Below, in pieces: positions 52,651-62,004 of a stretch of DNA of 64,000 nt. The stretch is from assembly GCA_026397505.1 (NCBI GenBank), contig JAPLUR010000052.1, positions 1-64,000 on the forward strand, in the 5' to 3' direction. This DNA is from Candidatus Zixiibacteriota bacterium. GTDB taxonomy: Bacteria > Zixibacteria > MSB-5A5 > GN15 > PGXB01. Position 1 is the first letter of the stretch, and each line of letters opens with the position of its first letter. A program made the position numbers and the translations under genes. The notes beneath the pieces are model-generated. The model worked only from the letters and a program-made list of their open reading frames with translations, was not told where the DNA came from and ran no database searches.

Positions 52651-55113
52651 GTGTTTTTAATATCAAGAGGAGCGGCTCTCCCCTTTTTGTTCCTTGGATT
52701 ACTCCTGGGGATGATGGCATTGCCGGTGGCCTTCGCCCAATCATTAAATGTGGTCGATGTCAAAGTGGAGGGGAATAAGGCCGCTTCCCCCAGTATCATT
52801 CTTTCGGTAGCGGGAATAAAGAAGGGCGAACAGTTAACATCGACCACGACCCAGGAGGCGCTCAAAAGGCTCTATGGGCTGGGTTTTTTCAAAGATGTTG
52901 AGTTTGACGCCGAAGAGGTAACCGGAGGCATCATACTTAACATTAAAGTACGGGAGCTTCCGCAACTGGCCGGCCTGGAATTCAATGGAAACAAGGCCAT
53001 CAAGTCAAAAAACCTGGAAGAAAAACTCAATCTCAAAGTCGGAGGATATCTTTCGTCCGGCGTCATTTTCGAGAAGAAGAATGCGATTTCCAATCTTTAT
53101 GCCGAAAAAGGGTATTATCTCGTCAGAGTTGAAGATGAGTTGAAGTATTCAGGCGATTCCTCACAGGTTTATCTCAGCTATAAGATAGAGGAGAGCTTCA
53201 AGGTTAAAGTTGCCGGCGTGGTGCTGACAGGAAATGTGAGGGTCTCCTCGAAAGAGATTATCGGCAAGATGAAAAATCGTAAGAAGGGCTTTTTGCGCTC
53301 TTCCACTTTTGACAAGGATAAATACCCGGAGGATAAGGACAAAATCGCTGAATACCTGCACAAGCAGGGATATCTGGATGCTTATCTGAAAAGCGACTCC
53401 CTGGCCATTGATTCCGCCGCCAACATGGTAACCATTTATCTTGACATATATGAAGGGCCGCGCTACTATTTTGGCAAGACTGATTGGAAAGGAAATGAGA
53501 TTTTCGACAAAAAAGCTCTTTCGAGTGTACTTAAATATCGCGAAGGCCAGGTTTTTGACCTGGATAAATTCGATAAGTCGACATACGAGATTTATTTCCT
53601 ATATCAGGAAAAGGGTTATCTGCATGTCCGGGCTGTTGACGATCGCAAAACCCGCGACTCGCTCATTGACGTGACTTTCGATATTGTCGAAGGGCTTCCC
53701 TCCAAAGTCAATCTGGTCAAAATAACCGGCAACACCAAGACCAAAGAGAAGGTCATCCGGCGCGAGATTTCGATGTCGCCGGGGCAGGTTTTCCACCGCT
53801 CCCTTCTGATCCGCTCGGTCCGCGATATTATGCAATTGAATTATTTTGCCAATGTGACGCCCGATATATCGGATCTCCCCTCGGGAGATGTTGACCTCCT
53901 GATCAAGGTTGACGAGAAACCGACCGGGCAGATTTCGGCCGGAGGCGGTTATTCCGGCCAGGACAAATTTGTCGGCACCATCAGCCTGGGCATTCCTAAT
54001 TTCCGGGGAATGGGTCAAAGTTTATCATTTAATATTGATATTGGAAGCCGTCTCAACTCTTATACCATATCTTTTACGGAACCGTGGATGTTTTCCACGC
54101 CGACGCCGGTTGGCGTCGATCTGTACTATACGAATCGCCGATGGTATGATGACTATACCGAAGGTCGGCGCGGAGGGTCATTGCGTATCGGGCGAAGGCT
54201 TAAATGGCCCGATAACTATTTCCGTGTCTATGCCCGGTATCGTTTGGAAGGTGACCGTTTCAGCGATTTCAGCGATCTCTACGGTCAGGCGTACAGCGTG
54301 ATCGATTCGATCAAATACTATATAAGGACTGATAATAGCCGGAAATACGAATATCATTACGGTAAACTTCTTGCAGGCTCACTAAGGGATTATGGTGAGA
54401 AATGGTTCAGCGCGTCCGGGCTGGAGTTGTCGATTGTGAGAGACAGCCGCAATCTTCCCGAGTTTGCCACTTCAGGTTCAATATTATCCTATACATTTGA
54501 GAACACCGGCGACTGGCTCGGAGGATATTGGCAATATCAGAGGCATAAAATAGAAGTATCCAAATTTATTCCTATCTTCTGGAAAGTGGCACTGGCCAGT
54601 AAATTGACATACGGTTTTATCACTTCTCCCGCGGGAGACGACAGGATTTTGGAATCAGATCGTTTTTCACCGGGCGGAACCCAGTATGAAGGAGTGGTCC
54701 GCGGTTATGATGATGCCTCGTTGACTCCGGACAGCGTAACGAGCAAGATACTCAACTATAGTCAGTACGCTGATTCCAATCTCACTATACCTTTGAACAA
54801 TTCATATTTTGACACTGCTTACAGCTACAGCAAAGTACGGGGCAAGTACATGCTGGTCGGGAACTTTGAGCTCCAGATACCGGTAGTCGAAAATCAGCTA
54901 TATACTCTTCTTTTCTTTGATCTGGGGAATTCATGGATGCGTCGAAACGATATCAAATTCAAAGATCTTTATAAAGGAGTTGGAATTGGTTTCCGGCTCG
55001 TTGTTCCGGGGATTGGGACTCTCGGATTTGATTTTGGTTACCCGCTGGATGAAAAGCGCGGTCAGAAGAAATCCTGGCACCCTCATTTCCAGGCGGGTAC
55101 TATTTTCAGATAG
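52651..55113 (+). CDS. bamA: Outer membrane protein assembly factor BamA
   Basis: An 820-residue Omp85 protein with a signal peptide (about 1-33, ending VAFAQS), five POTRA domains (about 40-440, first one starting LNVVDVKVEGNKAA) and a barrel (about 450-820) with the family element ERFSPGGTQ-like DRFSPGGTQYEGVVRGYD and a final aromatic end GTIFR. BamA folds and inserts outer membrane proteins. I start at GTG 52651, 6-7 nt after AGAAGG; a TTG eight codons upstream overlaps the rplU stop and is unlikely. ompH and lpxD follow, the order seen in many diderms. Confidence 0.93.
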   Translation: MFLISRGAALPFLFLGLLLGMMALPVAFAQSLNVVDVKVEGNKAASPSIILSVAGIKKGEQLTSTTTQEALKRLYGLGFFKDVEFDAEEVTGGIILNIKVRELPQLAGLEFNGNKAIKSKNLEEKLNLKVGGYLSSGVIFEKKNAISNLYAEKGYYLVRVEDELKYSGDSSQVYLSYKIEESFKVKVAGVVLTGNVRVSSKEIIGKMKNRKKGFLRSSTFDKDKYPEDKDKIAEYLHKQGYLDAYLKSDSLAIDSAANMVTIYLDIYEGPRYYFGKTDWKGNEIFDKKALSSVLKYREGQVFDLDKFDKSTYEIYFLYQEKGYLHVRAVDDRKTRDSLIDVTFDIVEGLPSKVNLVKITGNTKTKEKVIRREISMSPGQVFHRSLLIRSVRDIMQLNYFANVTPDISDLPSGDVDLLIKVDEKPTGQISAGGGYSGQDKFVGTISLGIPNFRGMGQSLSFNIDIGSRLNSYTISFTEPWMFSTPTPVGVDLYYTNRRWYDDYTEGRRGGSLRIGRRLKWPDNYFRVYARYRLEGDRFSDFSDLYGQAYSVIDSIKYYIRTDNSRKYEYHYGKLLAGSLRDYGEKWFSASGLELSIVRDSRNLPEFATSGSILSYTFENTGDWLGGYWQYQRHKIEVSKFIPIFWKVALASKLTYGFITSPAGDDRILESDRFSPGGTQYEGVVRGYDDASLTPDSVTSKILNYSQYADSNLTIPLNNSYFDTAYSYSKVRGKYMLVGNFELQIPVVENQLYTLLFFDLGNSWMRRNDIKFKDLYKGVGIGFRLVVPGIGTLGFDFGYPLDEKRGQKKSWHPHFQAGTIFR

Positions 55114-55153
55114 GCCAAGGCGCAGAATAAAAATACAAATAAGGAGCATTATA

Positions 55154-55681
55154 ATGAAAGGCAAAGATTCAATTCTGTTGGCGATGCTTTTTGCTGGGGC
55201 CATGATAGGAATATCCTCCACGGCGATGGCGCAAATCGGTAAATTCGGCTATGTCGATTCCGACAAGATATTCTCCGAGTTTAAAGAGTGGTCCAAAGCT
55301 CAGGAGGAATTCAATACCGAATACAAGGCGTGGGATGATAAAGCCAAGGAAATGCAGAAAGAGCTTGAAGATATGATTGCTGATTATGATAAGCAGAAAC
55401 TCATCCTTTCGCCGGAAAAGAAAAAAGAGCGCGAGACGGCTATCGATACCAAGCGGCAAGCCCTGGATACATTTACCAAGGAAATATTCGGTCCCGCCGG
55501 AACGGCTGAAAGAAAGAATAGCGAACTGGTCAAGCCGCTGCTCGAGAAGATCAACGCCGCCATCGAACGGGTGGCCACTGAAGGAAACTACGATTTCGTT
55601 TTCAATTCGACCGGGCTGGCCTACGCCAAGAAGGATTATGACATCACGATCAAGGTCTTGGGTGTTCTTGAAGGCGAATGA
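55154..55681 (+). CDS. OmpH/Skp-family periplasmic chaperone
   Basis: A 175-residue exported protein with a signal peptide ending TAMAQ (about 1-27) and a body that is almost wholly helical coiled coil (about 45-140, EFNTEYKAWDDKAKEMQKEL), ending in the conserved YDFVFNSTGLAYAKKDYDIT (about 150-169). Skp holds unfolded outer membrane proteins on the way to BamA. ATG 55154 has AAGGAG 7 nt upstream; the frame open further upstream lies within bamA. It sits between bamA and lpxD. Confidence 0.9.
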   Translation: MKGKDSILLAMLFAGAMIGISSTAMAQIGKFGYVDSDKIFSEFKEWSKAQEEFNTEYKAWDDKAKEMQKELEDMIADYDKQKLILSPEKKKERETAIDTKRQALDTFTKEIFGPAGTAERKNSELVKPLLEKINAAIERVATEGNYDFVFNSTGLAYAKKDYDITIKVLGVLEGE

Positions 55682-55692
55682 GCTTCTGGTGA

Positions 55693-56706
55693 ATGACCTT
55701 GGGCATCAGGCTTAAAACGCTGGCTGAAATATCGGGCGGTATATTATCCGGCAATGGTGAAATTGAAATCGCTTCCGCCGCCCCCATCGAGACCGCCTGT
55801 GCCGGCCAGATCACATTTGTAGCCAACAAGAAGTATCAGAGATTCCTCGCGACGACCGCCGCCTCGGCGGTCGTTTTGGCTGATGATGTCACTTTTGACC
55901 GCATACCGGTCATTCATCACAAAAACCCCTACTTGGCATTCGCGCTCATACTCGATGCCCTTTATCCCCCGGAAGAGCCAATCCTCAAAGGAATTGACCC
56001 GAGCGCAATAATCGCGGCCAGCGCAAAAATCGGCGGCAATTACTCTATCGGTGCTCTGAGCTTTGTAGGCGAAGATACTCTTATCGGCGAAAATGCCTTT
56101 ATCGCCCCGCAGGTTCATATCGGCAACAGGGTCAAAATCGGCCATGATTGCCGGCTTTATCCCGGGGTGATTCTTCTGGATGACACCAAATTAGGCAATA
56201 ATGTTATTATCCATGGCGGCACAGTTGTCGGCGCCGACGGATTCGGATACGCACGCCATGAGAGAGGCATCAAGAAAGTCAAGCAGGTCGGCTGGGTGGA
56301 AATTGACTCCGAGGTCGAAATCGGGGCCAATTGCACTATCGACCGGGGTGCCCTTGGTCCGACAAAAATCGGACGCGGGTGCAAAATCGACAACCTGGTG
56401 CAGATAGCGCACAATGTTGAATTAGGCGAGAATTGCATCATTGTCTCTCAGGTCGGCATCTCCGGCTCGACCAGACTGGGGAACGGTGTTATTCTGGCCG
56501 GGCAGGTCGGTCTGGTGGGACATATCGAGTTGGGTGATGGCGTCATGGTCGGCGCTCAATCGGGGGTAAGCCACAGTATTCCCGCCGGGAAATCCTATTT
56601 CGGCTATCCTGCCCGCGAAATAATGAGCACGAAACGTATCGAGGCCTGTTTGAGCCGCCTGCCGGAGTTATTCAGACGGGTGCGAGAACTGGAAGAAAAG
56701 AAATAG
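55693..56706 (+). CDS. lpxD: UDP-3-O-(3-hydroxyacyl)glucosamine N-acyltransferase LpxD
   Basis: A 337-residue enzyme of lipid A synthesis that adds the second acyl chain from acyl-ACP. The N-terminal uridine-binding domain (about 1-95) is followed by a left-handed beta-helix of hexapeptide repeats (about 105-310) with the catalytic-type histidine in IAHNVELGENCIIVSQVG (about 240) and HGGTVVGADGFGYA (about 175). Lipid A, and therefore an LPS outer membrane, is implied. The last 103 nt overlap the end of the convergent zinc-ribbon gene. Confidence 0.94.
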   Translation: MTLGIRLKTLAEISGGILSGNGEIEIASAAPIETACAGQITFVANKKYQRFLATTAASAVVLADDVTFDRIPVIHHKNPYLAFALILDALYPPEEPILKGIDPSAIIAASAKIGGNYSIGALSFVGEDTLIGENAFIAPQVHIGNRVKIGHDCRLYPGVILLDDTKLGNNVIIHGGTVVGADGFGYARHERGIKKVKQVGWVEIDSEVEIGANCTIDRGALGPTKIGRGCKIDNLVQIAHNVELGENCIIVSQVGISGSTRLGNGVILAGQVGLVGHIELGDGVMVGAQSGVSHSIPAGKSYFGYPAREIMSTKRIEACLSRLPELFRRVRELEEKK

Positions 56707-57134
56707 CTTCTAGGGGTGCCGAGTGTAAAGTCAGGAAATCCTTCGATAACTCCGAATATATCCTTAATGCTGTAATCGAGAAGAAAAAGATACCATATTC
56801 TCGCAAATGCGGGTCTCTTTTTGCCGAAGTTTTTCTCGCGGCACCATGAGCTTTCATGGCATTGGGGGCATTTGAGCAATTTCTTATCCGGAAAATGAGG
56901 GGAAATAAAGTCAGTCAAAGCAGAAATAACGAAAAGGTGTCCGCATTTGTAACAAAGGTAAGCGCTATTTTCGGCGTGCCAGCGGACAAAAAAGTATAAT
57001 CCAATTCCTACGACAATGAGCCAGAGAATAATTCCGGCCAGCCAGAAGATAATTACAAACACCCCCCCAGCCAGCGCAATGACATAGAGAACGATTAATT
57101 GCCGCTTTCTTGATTGTCCCGATGAGATGCCCAT
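56604..57134 (-). CDS. Membrane protein with a zinc ribbon, 3' end uncertain
   Basis: A 176-codon frame. Two membrane helices (about 12-48) are followed by a CYKC...CPQC zinc ribbon (about 61-95). The last 35 codons or so run antisense to lpxD with composition unlike a protein (serine- and arginine-rich), so the real protein may end earlier by a frameshift or the frame may have lost its stop. The functional part is therefore about residues 1-140. Not a named family to my knowledge. Confidence 0.5.
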   Translation of the reverse strand: MGISSGQSRKRQLIVLYVIALAGGVFVIIFWLAGIILWLIVVGIGLYFFVRWHAENSAYLCYKCGHLFVISALTDFISPHFPDKKLLKCPQCHESSWCREKNFGKKRPAFARIWYLFLLDYSIKDIFGVIEGFPDFTLGTPRSYFFSSSSRTRLNNSGRRLKQASIRFVLIISRAG

Positions 57135-57224
57135 ATTTCAGTCTGTGCAACCAAATCCACCATGAAATGAAGAGGGGCAGGCGACCGGCCTAACCCTTCC
57201 CAATTTCGGCACCAAGATGAATTA

Positions 57225-57647
57225 CTAGAACGGCAGGTCTTCGTCTTCCGAGCCTAAATCATTTACCGGTGGGGCTTCGGTCTGCGCATCAGCTCTCGGC
57301 GGCACTTCGGCTGCCTCGCGGCTGCCCAGAAACTGAACTCTCTGGGCCACAATTTCGGTGGTATACCGCTTGTTTCCTTCCTTATCCTCCCACGACCGCG
57401 TTTGAATCCTGCCCTCTATATAGACCTGTCTTCCTTTGGCAAGATATTCTTTAACCATCTCGGCCATCCGACCCCAGACGATGATATTATGCCACTCGGT
57501 TCGATCCTGAAGGACTCCGCTTTTGTCTTTCCATTTCTCCGATGTCGCCAAGGAAAACGAGGCCACTGCCTGTCCTCCCGGGGTATAACGAAGTTCCGGG
57601 TCCTTGCCCAGATTGCCGATAAGAATAGCCTTATTGATTCCGGCCAT
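57225..57647 (-). CDS. ssb: Single-stranded DNA-binding protein
   Basis: A 140-residue SSB with the OB fold (about 1-108): [34 protein letters not shown] (positions 2-35, family opening), [23 protein letters not shown] and the [14 protein letters not shown] stretch, and a C-terminal acidic tip ending EDEDLPF, which binds repair and replication partners. Tandem promoters lie upstream. Confidence 0.97.
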   Translation of the reverse strand: MAGINKAILIGNLGKDPELRYTPGGQAVASFSLATSEKWKDKSGVLQDRTEWHNIIVWGRMAEMVKEYLAKGRQVYIEGRIQTRSWEDKEGNKRYTTEIVAQRVQFLGSREAAEVPPRADAQTEAPPVNDLGSEDEDLPF

Positions 57648-57685
57648 AAAAGATACCTTCCTTCTGCTTTAAGATTATTGCGCCC

Positions 57686-57714
57686 AATATAAAAGCCCTG
57701 TCTTCCCCTGTCAA
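57686..57714 (-). promoter_or_regulatory. ssb proximal promoter
   Basis: On the minus strand TTGACA (57709-57714), 17-nt spacer, TATATT (57686-57691), near consensus. About 35 nt of leader with GAAGGAAGG precede the ATG. Confidence 0.7.
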
Positions 57715-57724
57715 TAACATATCA

Positions 57725-57753
57725 CTTATACCATCTTTTTTGCTTGTTGTCAA
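57725..57753 (-). promoter_or_regulatory. ssb distal promoter
   Basis: On the minus strand TTGACA (57748-57753), 17-nt spacer, TATAAG (57725-57730), just upstream of the proximal site. Tandem near-consensus promoters suggest strong or dual control. Confidence 0.55.
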
Positions 57754-57796
57754 TCACAGGGCGTATTATCTTTTCTGACATTCAGAAAGCGGAAAT

Positions 57797-58606
57797 ATGG
57801 AATTATTGCGTCTAAATGAAAAGGAAGTCGCCGGCCGGCTGGAACAATTTCTGGCTCTGAAGCTGCGCGAATCGGGCCTGGCGGGATATATTGTAGGCCT
57901 TTCCGGCGGGATTGACTCTTCCCTATCGGCGGCGATTGGGGTCAGGGCGGTCGGCGTCACGAAAATTCTGGGCCTGATTTTGCCTTACGCCCGCTCCTCT
58001 CATCAATCCGAAAAAGATGCTCTCGAATTTGCCGCCCAATACGAAATAAAGACGGAGAAGGTGGAAATCACGCCGATGATTGACGCCTATATTGGAGATA
58101 TTCGGAAAATAGACCCGGTTCGGGCCGGTAACAAAATGGCCCGGGAGAGGATGTCGATTCTTTTCGACAAGGCTTTCGAGTATCACCTCCTTGTTCTCGG
58201 GACATCCAATCGAACCGAAATTTCTCTGGGTTATGGGACCTGGTATGGCGACGTAGCCTGTTCCGTGAATCCAATCGGCATGCTTTATAAGTCCCAGGTC
58301 AGGCAGTTAGCGCGCCATTATGAAATATCCGAGGCAATATTGACCAAGCCTCCCACCGCCGACCTCTGGCCCGGGCAGACCGACGAAGGTGAGCTCGGTC
58401 TTGAATATGACCGGGTGGACAATCTGCTGTTCATGATGATAGATCGCGGCATTACCGACCGTAAAAAGCTGAATGCGGCCGGGTTTGATGACCGTTTCAT
58501 CGATCGGGCGGTCACTCTTTTGAATAGATCATATTTCAAGCGGCATCTTCCGGAAATCGCTGATACTGGCTTGAAGCCGATTCCGGATAAAATTATTATC
58601 TTCTGA
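57797..58606 (+). CDS. nadE: Ammonia-dependent NAD+ synthetase
   Basis: A 269-residue enzyme that amidates deamido-NAD+ to NAD+ with ATP. The PP-loop GLSGGIDSSLSAAIGV (about 34-49), TSNRTEISLGYGTWYGD (about 136-152) and PTADLWPGQTDEGELG (about 188-203) match the family. There is no glutaminase domain, so it uses free ammonia. A nadA gene, at the start of de novo NAD synthesis, lies at the right window edge. It is followed closely by rsmI (6 nt). Confidence 0.95.
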   Translation: MELLRLNEKEVAGRLEQFLALKLRESGLAGYIVGLSGGIDSSLSAAIGVRAVGVTKILGLILPYARSSHQSEKDALEFAAQYEIKTEKVEITPMIDAYIGDIRKIDPVRAGNKMARERMSILFDKAFEYHLLVLGTSNRTEISLGYGTWYGDVACSVNPIGMLYKSQVRQLARHYEISEAILTKPPTADLWPGQTDEGELGLEYDRVDNLLFMMIDRGITDRKKLNAAGFDDRFIDRAVTLLNRSYFKRHLPEIADTGLKPIPDKIIIF

Positions 58607-58611
58607 TTCCG

Positions 58612-59328
58612 ATGGAATCTAATAATCATATTCCGGGTAAACTTTTTCTGGTTCCCACGCCCATTGGCAATTTGGGAGACATAACAGCCCGTGCGCTGGA
58701 AGTTCTGGCATCATCAGAAATTATCGCCTGTGAAGATACCCGTCTTTCAGGACGGCTTCTCGCCCACTTTTGCCTGAAAAAGAGACTTATCAGCTATCAC
58801 GATTTCAATGAACAGGCCCGCTTGCCGATGCTCCTGAAAATTCTTCAGGAAGGAGGAGATGTCTCGGTGATTACCGATGCCGGCTCTCCCGGCCTTTCCG
58901 ACCCGGCTTATCGCATCATACGAGCCGCCATCGATAATAATATCACGGTTTCTCCCCTGCCGGGCGCTAATGCCCTCCTTCCCGCTCTCACCGGCTCCGG
59001 CCTGCCGCTCGATCGTTTCTTTTTCGAGGGCTTTTTGCCAAATAAATCGGGCGCCAGAAAAAATCGACTTGAAAAGCTTAAGGAGCTAGAACATACTCTT
59101 ATCTTTTATGAGTCACCGTTTCGAATCGAGCGAACAGTTGAAGATGTCCGGGTGATTCTGGGCGACAGACAGGCCTGTGTGGCGCGCGAAATATCGAAAA
59201 TTTATGAGGAATTCATACGAGGAAGTCTTTCGGAAATTTCATCGAGATTGCAGTCCAAGAAAATTAAAGGCGAGATAGTGCTGTTAGTGGCAGGGGCGGA
59301 TAAGAAAAAGGGGAAAGAAGATGACTAA
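58612..59328 (+). CDS. rsmI: 16S rRNA (cytidine-1402-2'-O) methyltransferase RsmI
   Basis: A 238-residue tetrapyrrole-methylase-fold enzyme that methylates the ribose of C1402 in 16S rRNA. Motifs include LFLVPTPIGNLGDITARALE (about 9-28), CEDTRLSG (about 40), ITDAGSPGLSDP (about 86-97) and FEGFLPNKSGARKNRLE (about 140). Length is at the short end of the family, which usually runs about 270-290. It overlaps the PAP2 gene by 8 nt. Confidence 0.94.
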   Translation: MESNNHIPGKLFLVPTPIGNLGDITARALEVLASSEIIACEDTRLSGRLLAHFCLKKRLISYHDFNEQARLPMLLKILQEGGDVSVITDAGSPGLSDPAYRIIRAAIDNNITVSPLPGANALLPALTGSGLPLDRFFFEGFLPNKSGARKNRLEKLKELEHTLIFYESPFRIERTVEDVRVILGDRQACVAREISKIYEEFIRGSLSEISSRLQSKKIKGEIVLLVAGADKKKGKEDD

Positions 59329-60232
59329 AAAAGCCATTTATCCGTTCGATATCGCCATAATCGCATATATGATGCTTCTCTCGGGATTGATTCTGATATT
59401 CGGACGACCGCTCTCGGGATATTATGACGAACTGCTTATAAACGCCGCCGTTGTAATATTAGTCATCCTGATAGTGCAATTTCTTAATCATAGCGGGAAT
59501 CGTCTTGTCCTCTTCTTCCGCATCCTTTATCCCGGATTGCTTTTTACCCTATTTTATGAACAGACCGGCGGGTTGATGAAATTAATCTTCCCGGATTTTC
59601 TTGACCGTCAGCTGATCGCTTTTGAATCCACGATTTTCGGGATTGATCCGAGCCTCTGGCTGGATAAGAATTTTATCAATATCTGGTTGACCGAGATCCT
59701 GAGTTTCTGCTATTTTTCCTATTATACCATGCTGCCGATTTTTCTTCTCGGTATGTTCCTGCTGAAACGATATGATATTATCAAGCCGGCTTTAACCGCC
59801 ATCTGCCTGACTTTCTTTGTTTCATACTTTCTATTCCTTCTCTATCCTATCGAGGGACCGCGCTGGTATCTTGCCGGGCAGTACACCCATGCAATCAAGG
59901 GCATCATTTTCCGGCCCCTCGTGGATATAGCCATCAACAAAGGCGCGGTGCACGGCGGCTGCATGCCCTCATCGCATGTCGCGGTGGCGCTGGTGATGAT
60001 GTATTACACTGTGCGGGCTTATCCCAGGACAGCCTTCTTCTTAGTAACGATAAATATCGGGCTGGCGTTGGGGACAGTTTATGGACGTTTTCATTATGTC
60101 TCCGATGTGGTGGTCGGCGCCATAATCGGTACTGCCATGATTTATCTGACCATGAAATATTATCATAGATTCGACCGAACAATTCTTCGTAATGAGAATA
60201 TCAAGAAGGAAGCGATAAGTTATGTTTCCTGA
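59321..60232 (+). CDS. PAP2-superfamily membrane phosphatase or phosphotransferase
   Basis: A 303-residue membrane protein with about 7-8 helices. The PAP2 active-site motifs are PIEGPRWYLAG (about 180), CMPSSHVAVALVM (about 218, with PSSH) and YGRFHYVSDVVVGAIIG (about 250), in the PAP2_3 style, near inositol phosphorylceramide synthase and undecaprenyl-pyrophosphate-type enzymes. The lipid substrate is not decided. It overlaps lgt at its 3' end by 11 nt, so it is probably made with it. Confidence 0.82.
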   Translation: MTKKAIYPFDIAIIAYMMLLSGLILIFGRPLSGYYDELLINAAVVILVILIVQFLNHSGNRLVLFFRILYPGLLFTLFYEQTGGLMKLIFPDFLDRQLIAFESTIFGIDPSLWLDKNFINIWLTEILSFCYFSYYTMLPIFLLGMFLLKRYDIIKPALTAICLTFFVSYFLFLLYPIEGPRWYLAGQYTHAIKGIIFRPLVDIAINKGAVHGGCMPSSHVAVALVMMYYTVRAYPRTAFFLVTINIGLALGTVYGRFHYVSDVVVGAIIGTAMIYLTMKYYHRFDRTILRNENIKKEAISYVS

Positions 60233-61040
60233 ACTTTTCAAAATCGGCCCCATCGCGATAAGAGGATATGGCCTGATGCTGACCTTTTCCTTTCTGCTGG
60301 GATTATACTATGTGTACAGGACATCTCAGAAAAGGAAACTTGATTTTGAACCTCTTCTGACCATCGCCTATATTATGATATTCGGAGGCGTTATCGGGGC
60401 CCGCCTGTTTTATGTCCTTTTCCATCTTGATGAGTTCAAGAACGACTGGCTTGCCTCGATAAATCCCTTTCACGCGGGGCAATTCGGAATCGCCGGGTTG
60501 AATCTATATGGCGGTATTCTCACTGCCATTGTTCTTACTCTCTCTTATGTTCGCTGGAAGAGACTGCCGCTACTATCGACATTCGATCTATTCGCCCCGA
60601 CTGTCGCCCTGGGATTGATCTTCACACGCCTGGGATGCTTTCTCAATGGCTGTTGTTTTGGCACCCCGACTAACCTTCCCTGGGGGGTTGTTTTTCCCCC
60701 TGACTCAATTCCCTTTTATGTTTTTGGAGCGGAGAATCTCCACCCTGCACAATTATATAGTTCTCTCTACGGTCTGCTCCTGTTTCTGTTGCTGCACTGG
60801 CGCCTGAAACACAGGCAATTCGATGGCCAGGTAGTCAGCCTGCTTTTTATGGTGGAGGCTATTTTCCGGTATCTAATAGAATATATCCGGTACTATGAGG
60901 CGGAAATGACCTTCGCCTTTTTGGGCATGAAACCGACCTATAATCAAGTCATTTCAATCATGCTCTTTGTGGCCGGTCTGATGATTTACATCACGCAGTA
61001 CCTCAGGAATCGAGCCGTGGCGCGGAATATCACCCGATGA
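60222..61040 (+). CDS. lgt: Prolipoprotein diacylglyceryl transferase
   Basis: A 272-residue membrane enzyme that moves diacylglycerol from phosphatidylglycerol to the lipobox cysteine of prolipoproteins. Seven helices with FGGVIGARLFYVLFH (about 54-68), NLYGGILTAIVLTL (about 93-106), and TRLGCFLNGCCFGTPTNLPW (about 130-149), the family's most conserved region, are visible. Divergent Cys-rich NGCCFG forms occur in several phyla. Lipoprotein genes elsewhere in the window (17980-18531, and possibly 49090-49989) are its likely clients. Confidence 0.93.
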   Translation: MFPELFKIGPIAIRGYGLMLTFSFLLGLYYVYRTSQKRKLDFEPLLTIAYIMIFGGVIGARLFYVLFHLDEFKNDWLASINPFHAGQFGIAGLNLYGGILTAIVLTLSYVRWKRLPLLSTFDLFAPTVALGLIFTRLGCFLNGCCFGTPTNLPWGVVFPPDSIPFYVFGAENLHPAQLYSSLYGLLLFLLLHWRLKHRQFDGQVVSLLFMVEAIFRYLIEYIRYYEAEMTFAFLGMKPTYNQVISIMLFVAGLMIYITQYLRNRAVARNITR

Positions 61041-61924
61041 AATCACAGCGTGCCGGAGATCTGTCTGCTCTGGCCTGCGCTGTCGCCTGCGGTCTGGGGA
61101 ATATTCCCGCCAAAGGGGCGCTCGAGCGCATCAGCCCGGAATTATTCAATTTCTATATGTTTCTTTTTGCGTGGATATTTTCATCGGTGCCGCTCTTACG
61201 TAAACGTGAACGGGATGAAATCCGGCAGGTCAATGTCAAGATATTGGGGCTGACTTTTTTTCTGGCCATTATCTTTGCAATGGCGATGTCTCTGAATATG
61301 ACCGCCCTTAAGCTCATGGAACCGGCCACTGTCTCGTTTTTGTCCCGATTTGAGGTCGTATTAACCGTGGCGTTGGCTTATATGATACTGAAAGAGAAGT
61401 TACTTTTTATTGAGATTCTCGGCGGGGCGGTTGCACTGGGCGGCGTTTTCATTCTCAAATATGGAACCAATCTGACCATATCAAAGGGCGCCACCCTGAT
61501 GGTGCTCTCTTCATTCTTCTTTGCCGGTGCCGAGATAATTATCAAGCACAATATTGCCCGGATCGGCACGGCCTCATTTCTTTTTTATCGCAATCTATTC
61601 CTGATTCCTATCTTCTATATAATAATCGTTTATAGAAAAGAGGCCTTCTTTCTACCCGGGATTGATATTCTTCTATTGACCATGGCGGCGGGGTTGCTTC
61701 TCCCCGTCCTGGCGCGGGCAACATATCAGATGGCCCTCAAGCGCATAAACATCTCGCGGGCGGCACTCATAACACAGGCGACACCGATCTGTACGGCACT
61801 CTTTGCCTTTCTGATATTAAGAACTTACCCGATGCCAGTTGAGTGGCTGGGGGGTGCGTTGATTATTGGAGGGGTTGTCGTCGTAAAATTGGCGGAAGAT
61901 AGGTTCTCGCGCAAGACCAATTAG
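61037..61924 (+). CDS. EamA-family (DMT superfamily) transporter
   Basis: A 295-residue membrane protein with about ten helices in two EamA repeats (about 10-145 and 155-290): KGALERISPELFNFY and MSLNMTALKLMEPATVSFLS in the first, AGAEIIIKHNIARIGTASF and RATYQMALKRINISRAALI in the second. Such proteins export amino acids, nucleotides or metabolites; the substrate is unknown. It overlaps lgt by 4 nt (ATGA). Nothing notable lies between its stop and the convergent dockerin gene. Confidence 0.88.
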   Translation: MKSQRAGDLSALACAVACGLGNIPAKGALERISPELFNFYMFLFAWIFSSVPLLRKRERDEIRQVNVKILGLTFFLAIIFAMAMSLNMTALKLMEPATVSFLSRFEVVLTVALAYMILKEKLLFIEILGGAVALGGVFILKYGTNLTISKGATLMVLSSFFFAGAEIIIKHNIARIGTASFLFYRNLFLIPIFYIIIVYRKEAFFLPGIDILLLTMAAGLLLPVLARATYQMALKRINISRAALITQATPICTALFAFLILRTYPMPVEWLGGALIIGGVVVVKLAEDRFSRKTN

Positions 61925-62004
61925 ACTGCCGGATACAAACAGGAATTCGCCGCAGATAAACCGCTTCCCATCTATCTCAGAAAATGCAATAAGTTGAATT
62001 GCAC

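Noticed and set aside
61925-62004. Terminator between EamA and the dockerin gene
   Set aside because: A 6-bp inverted repeat (TGCAAT...ATTGCA) is present but has no T run on either strand.
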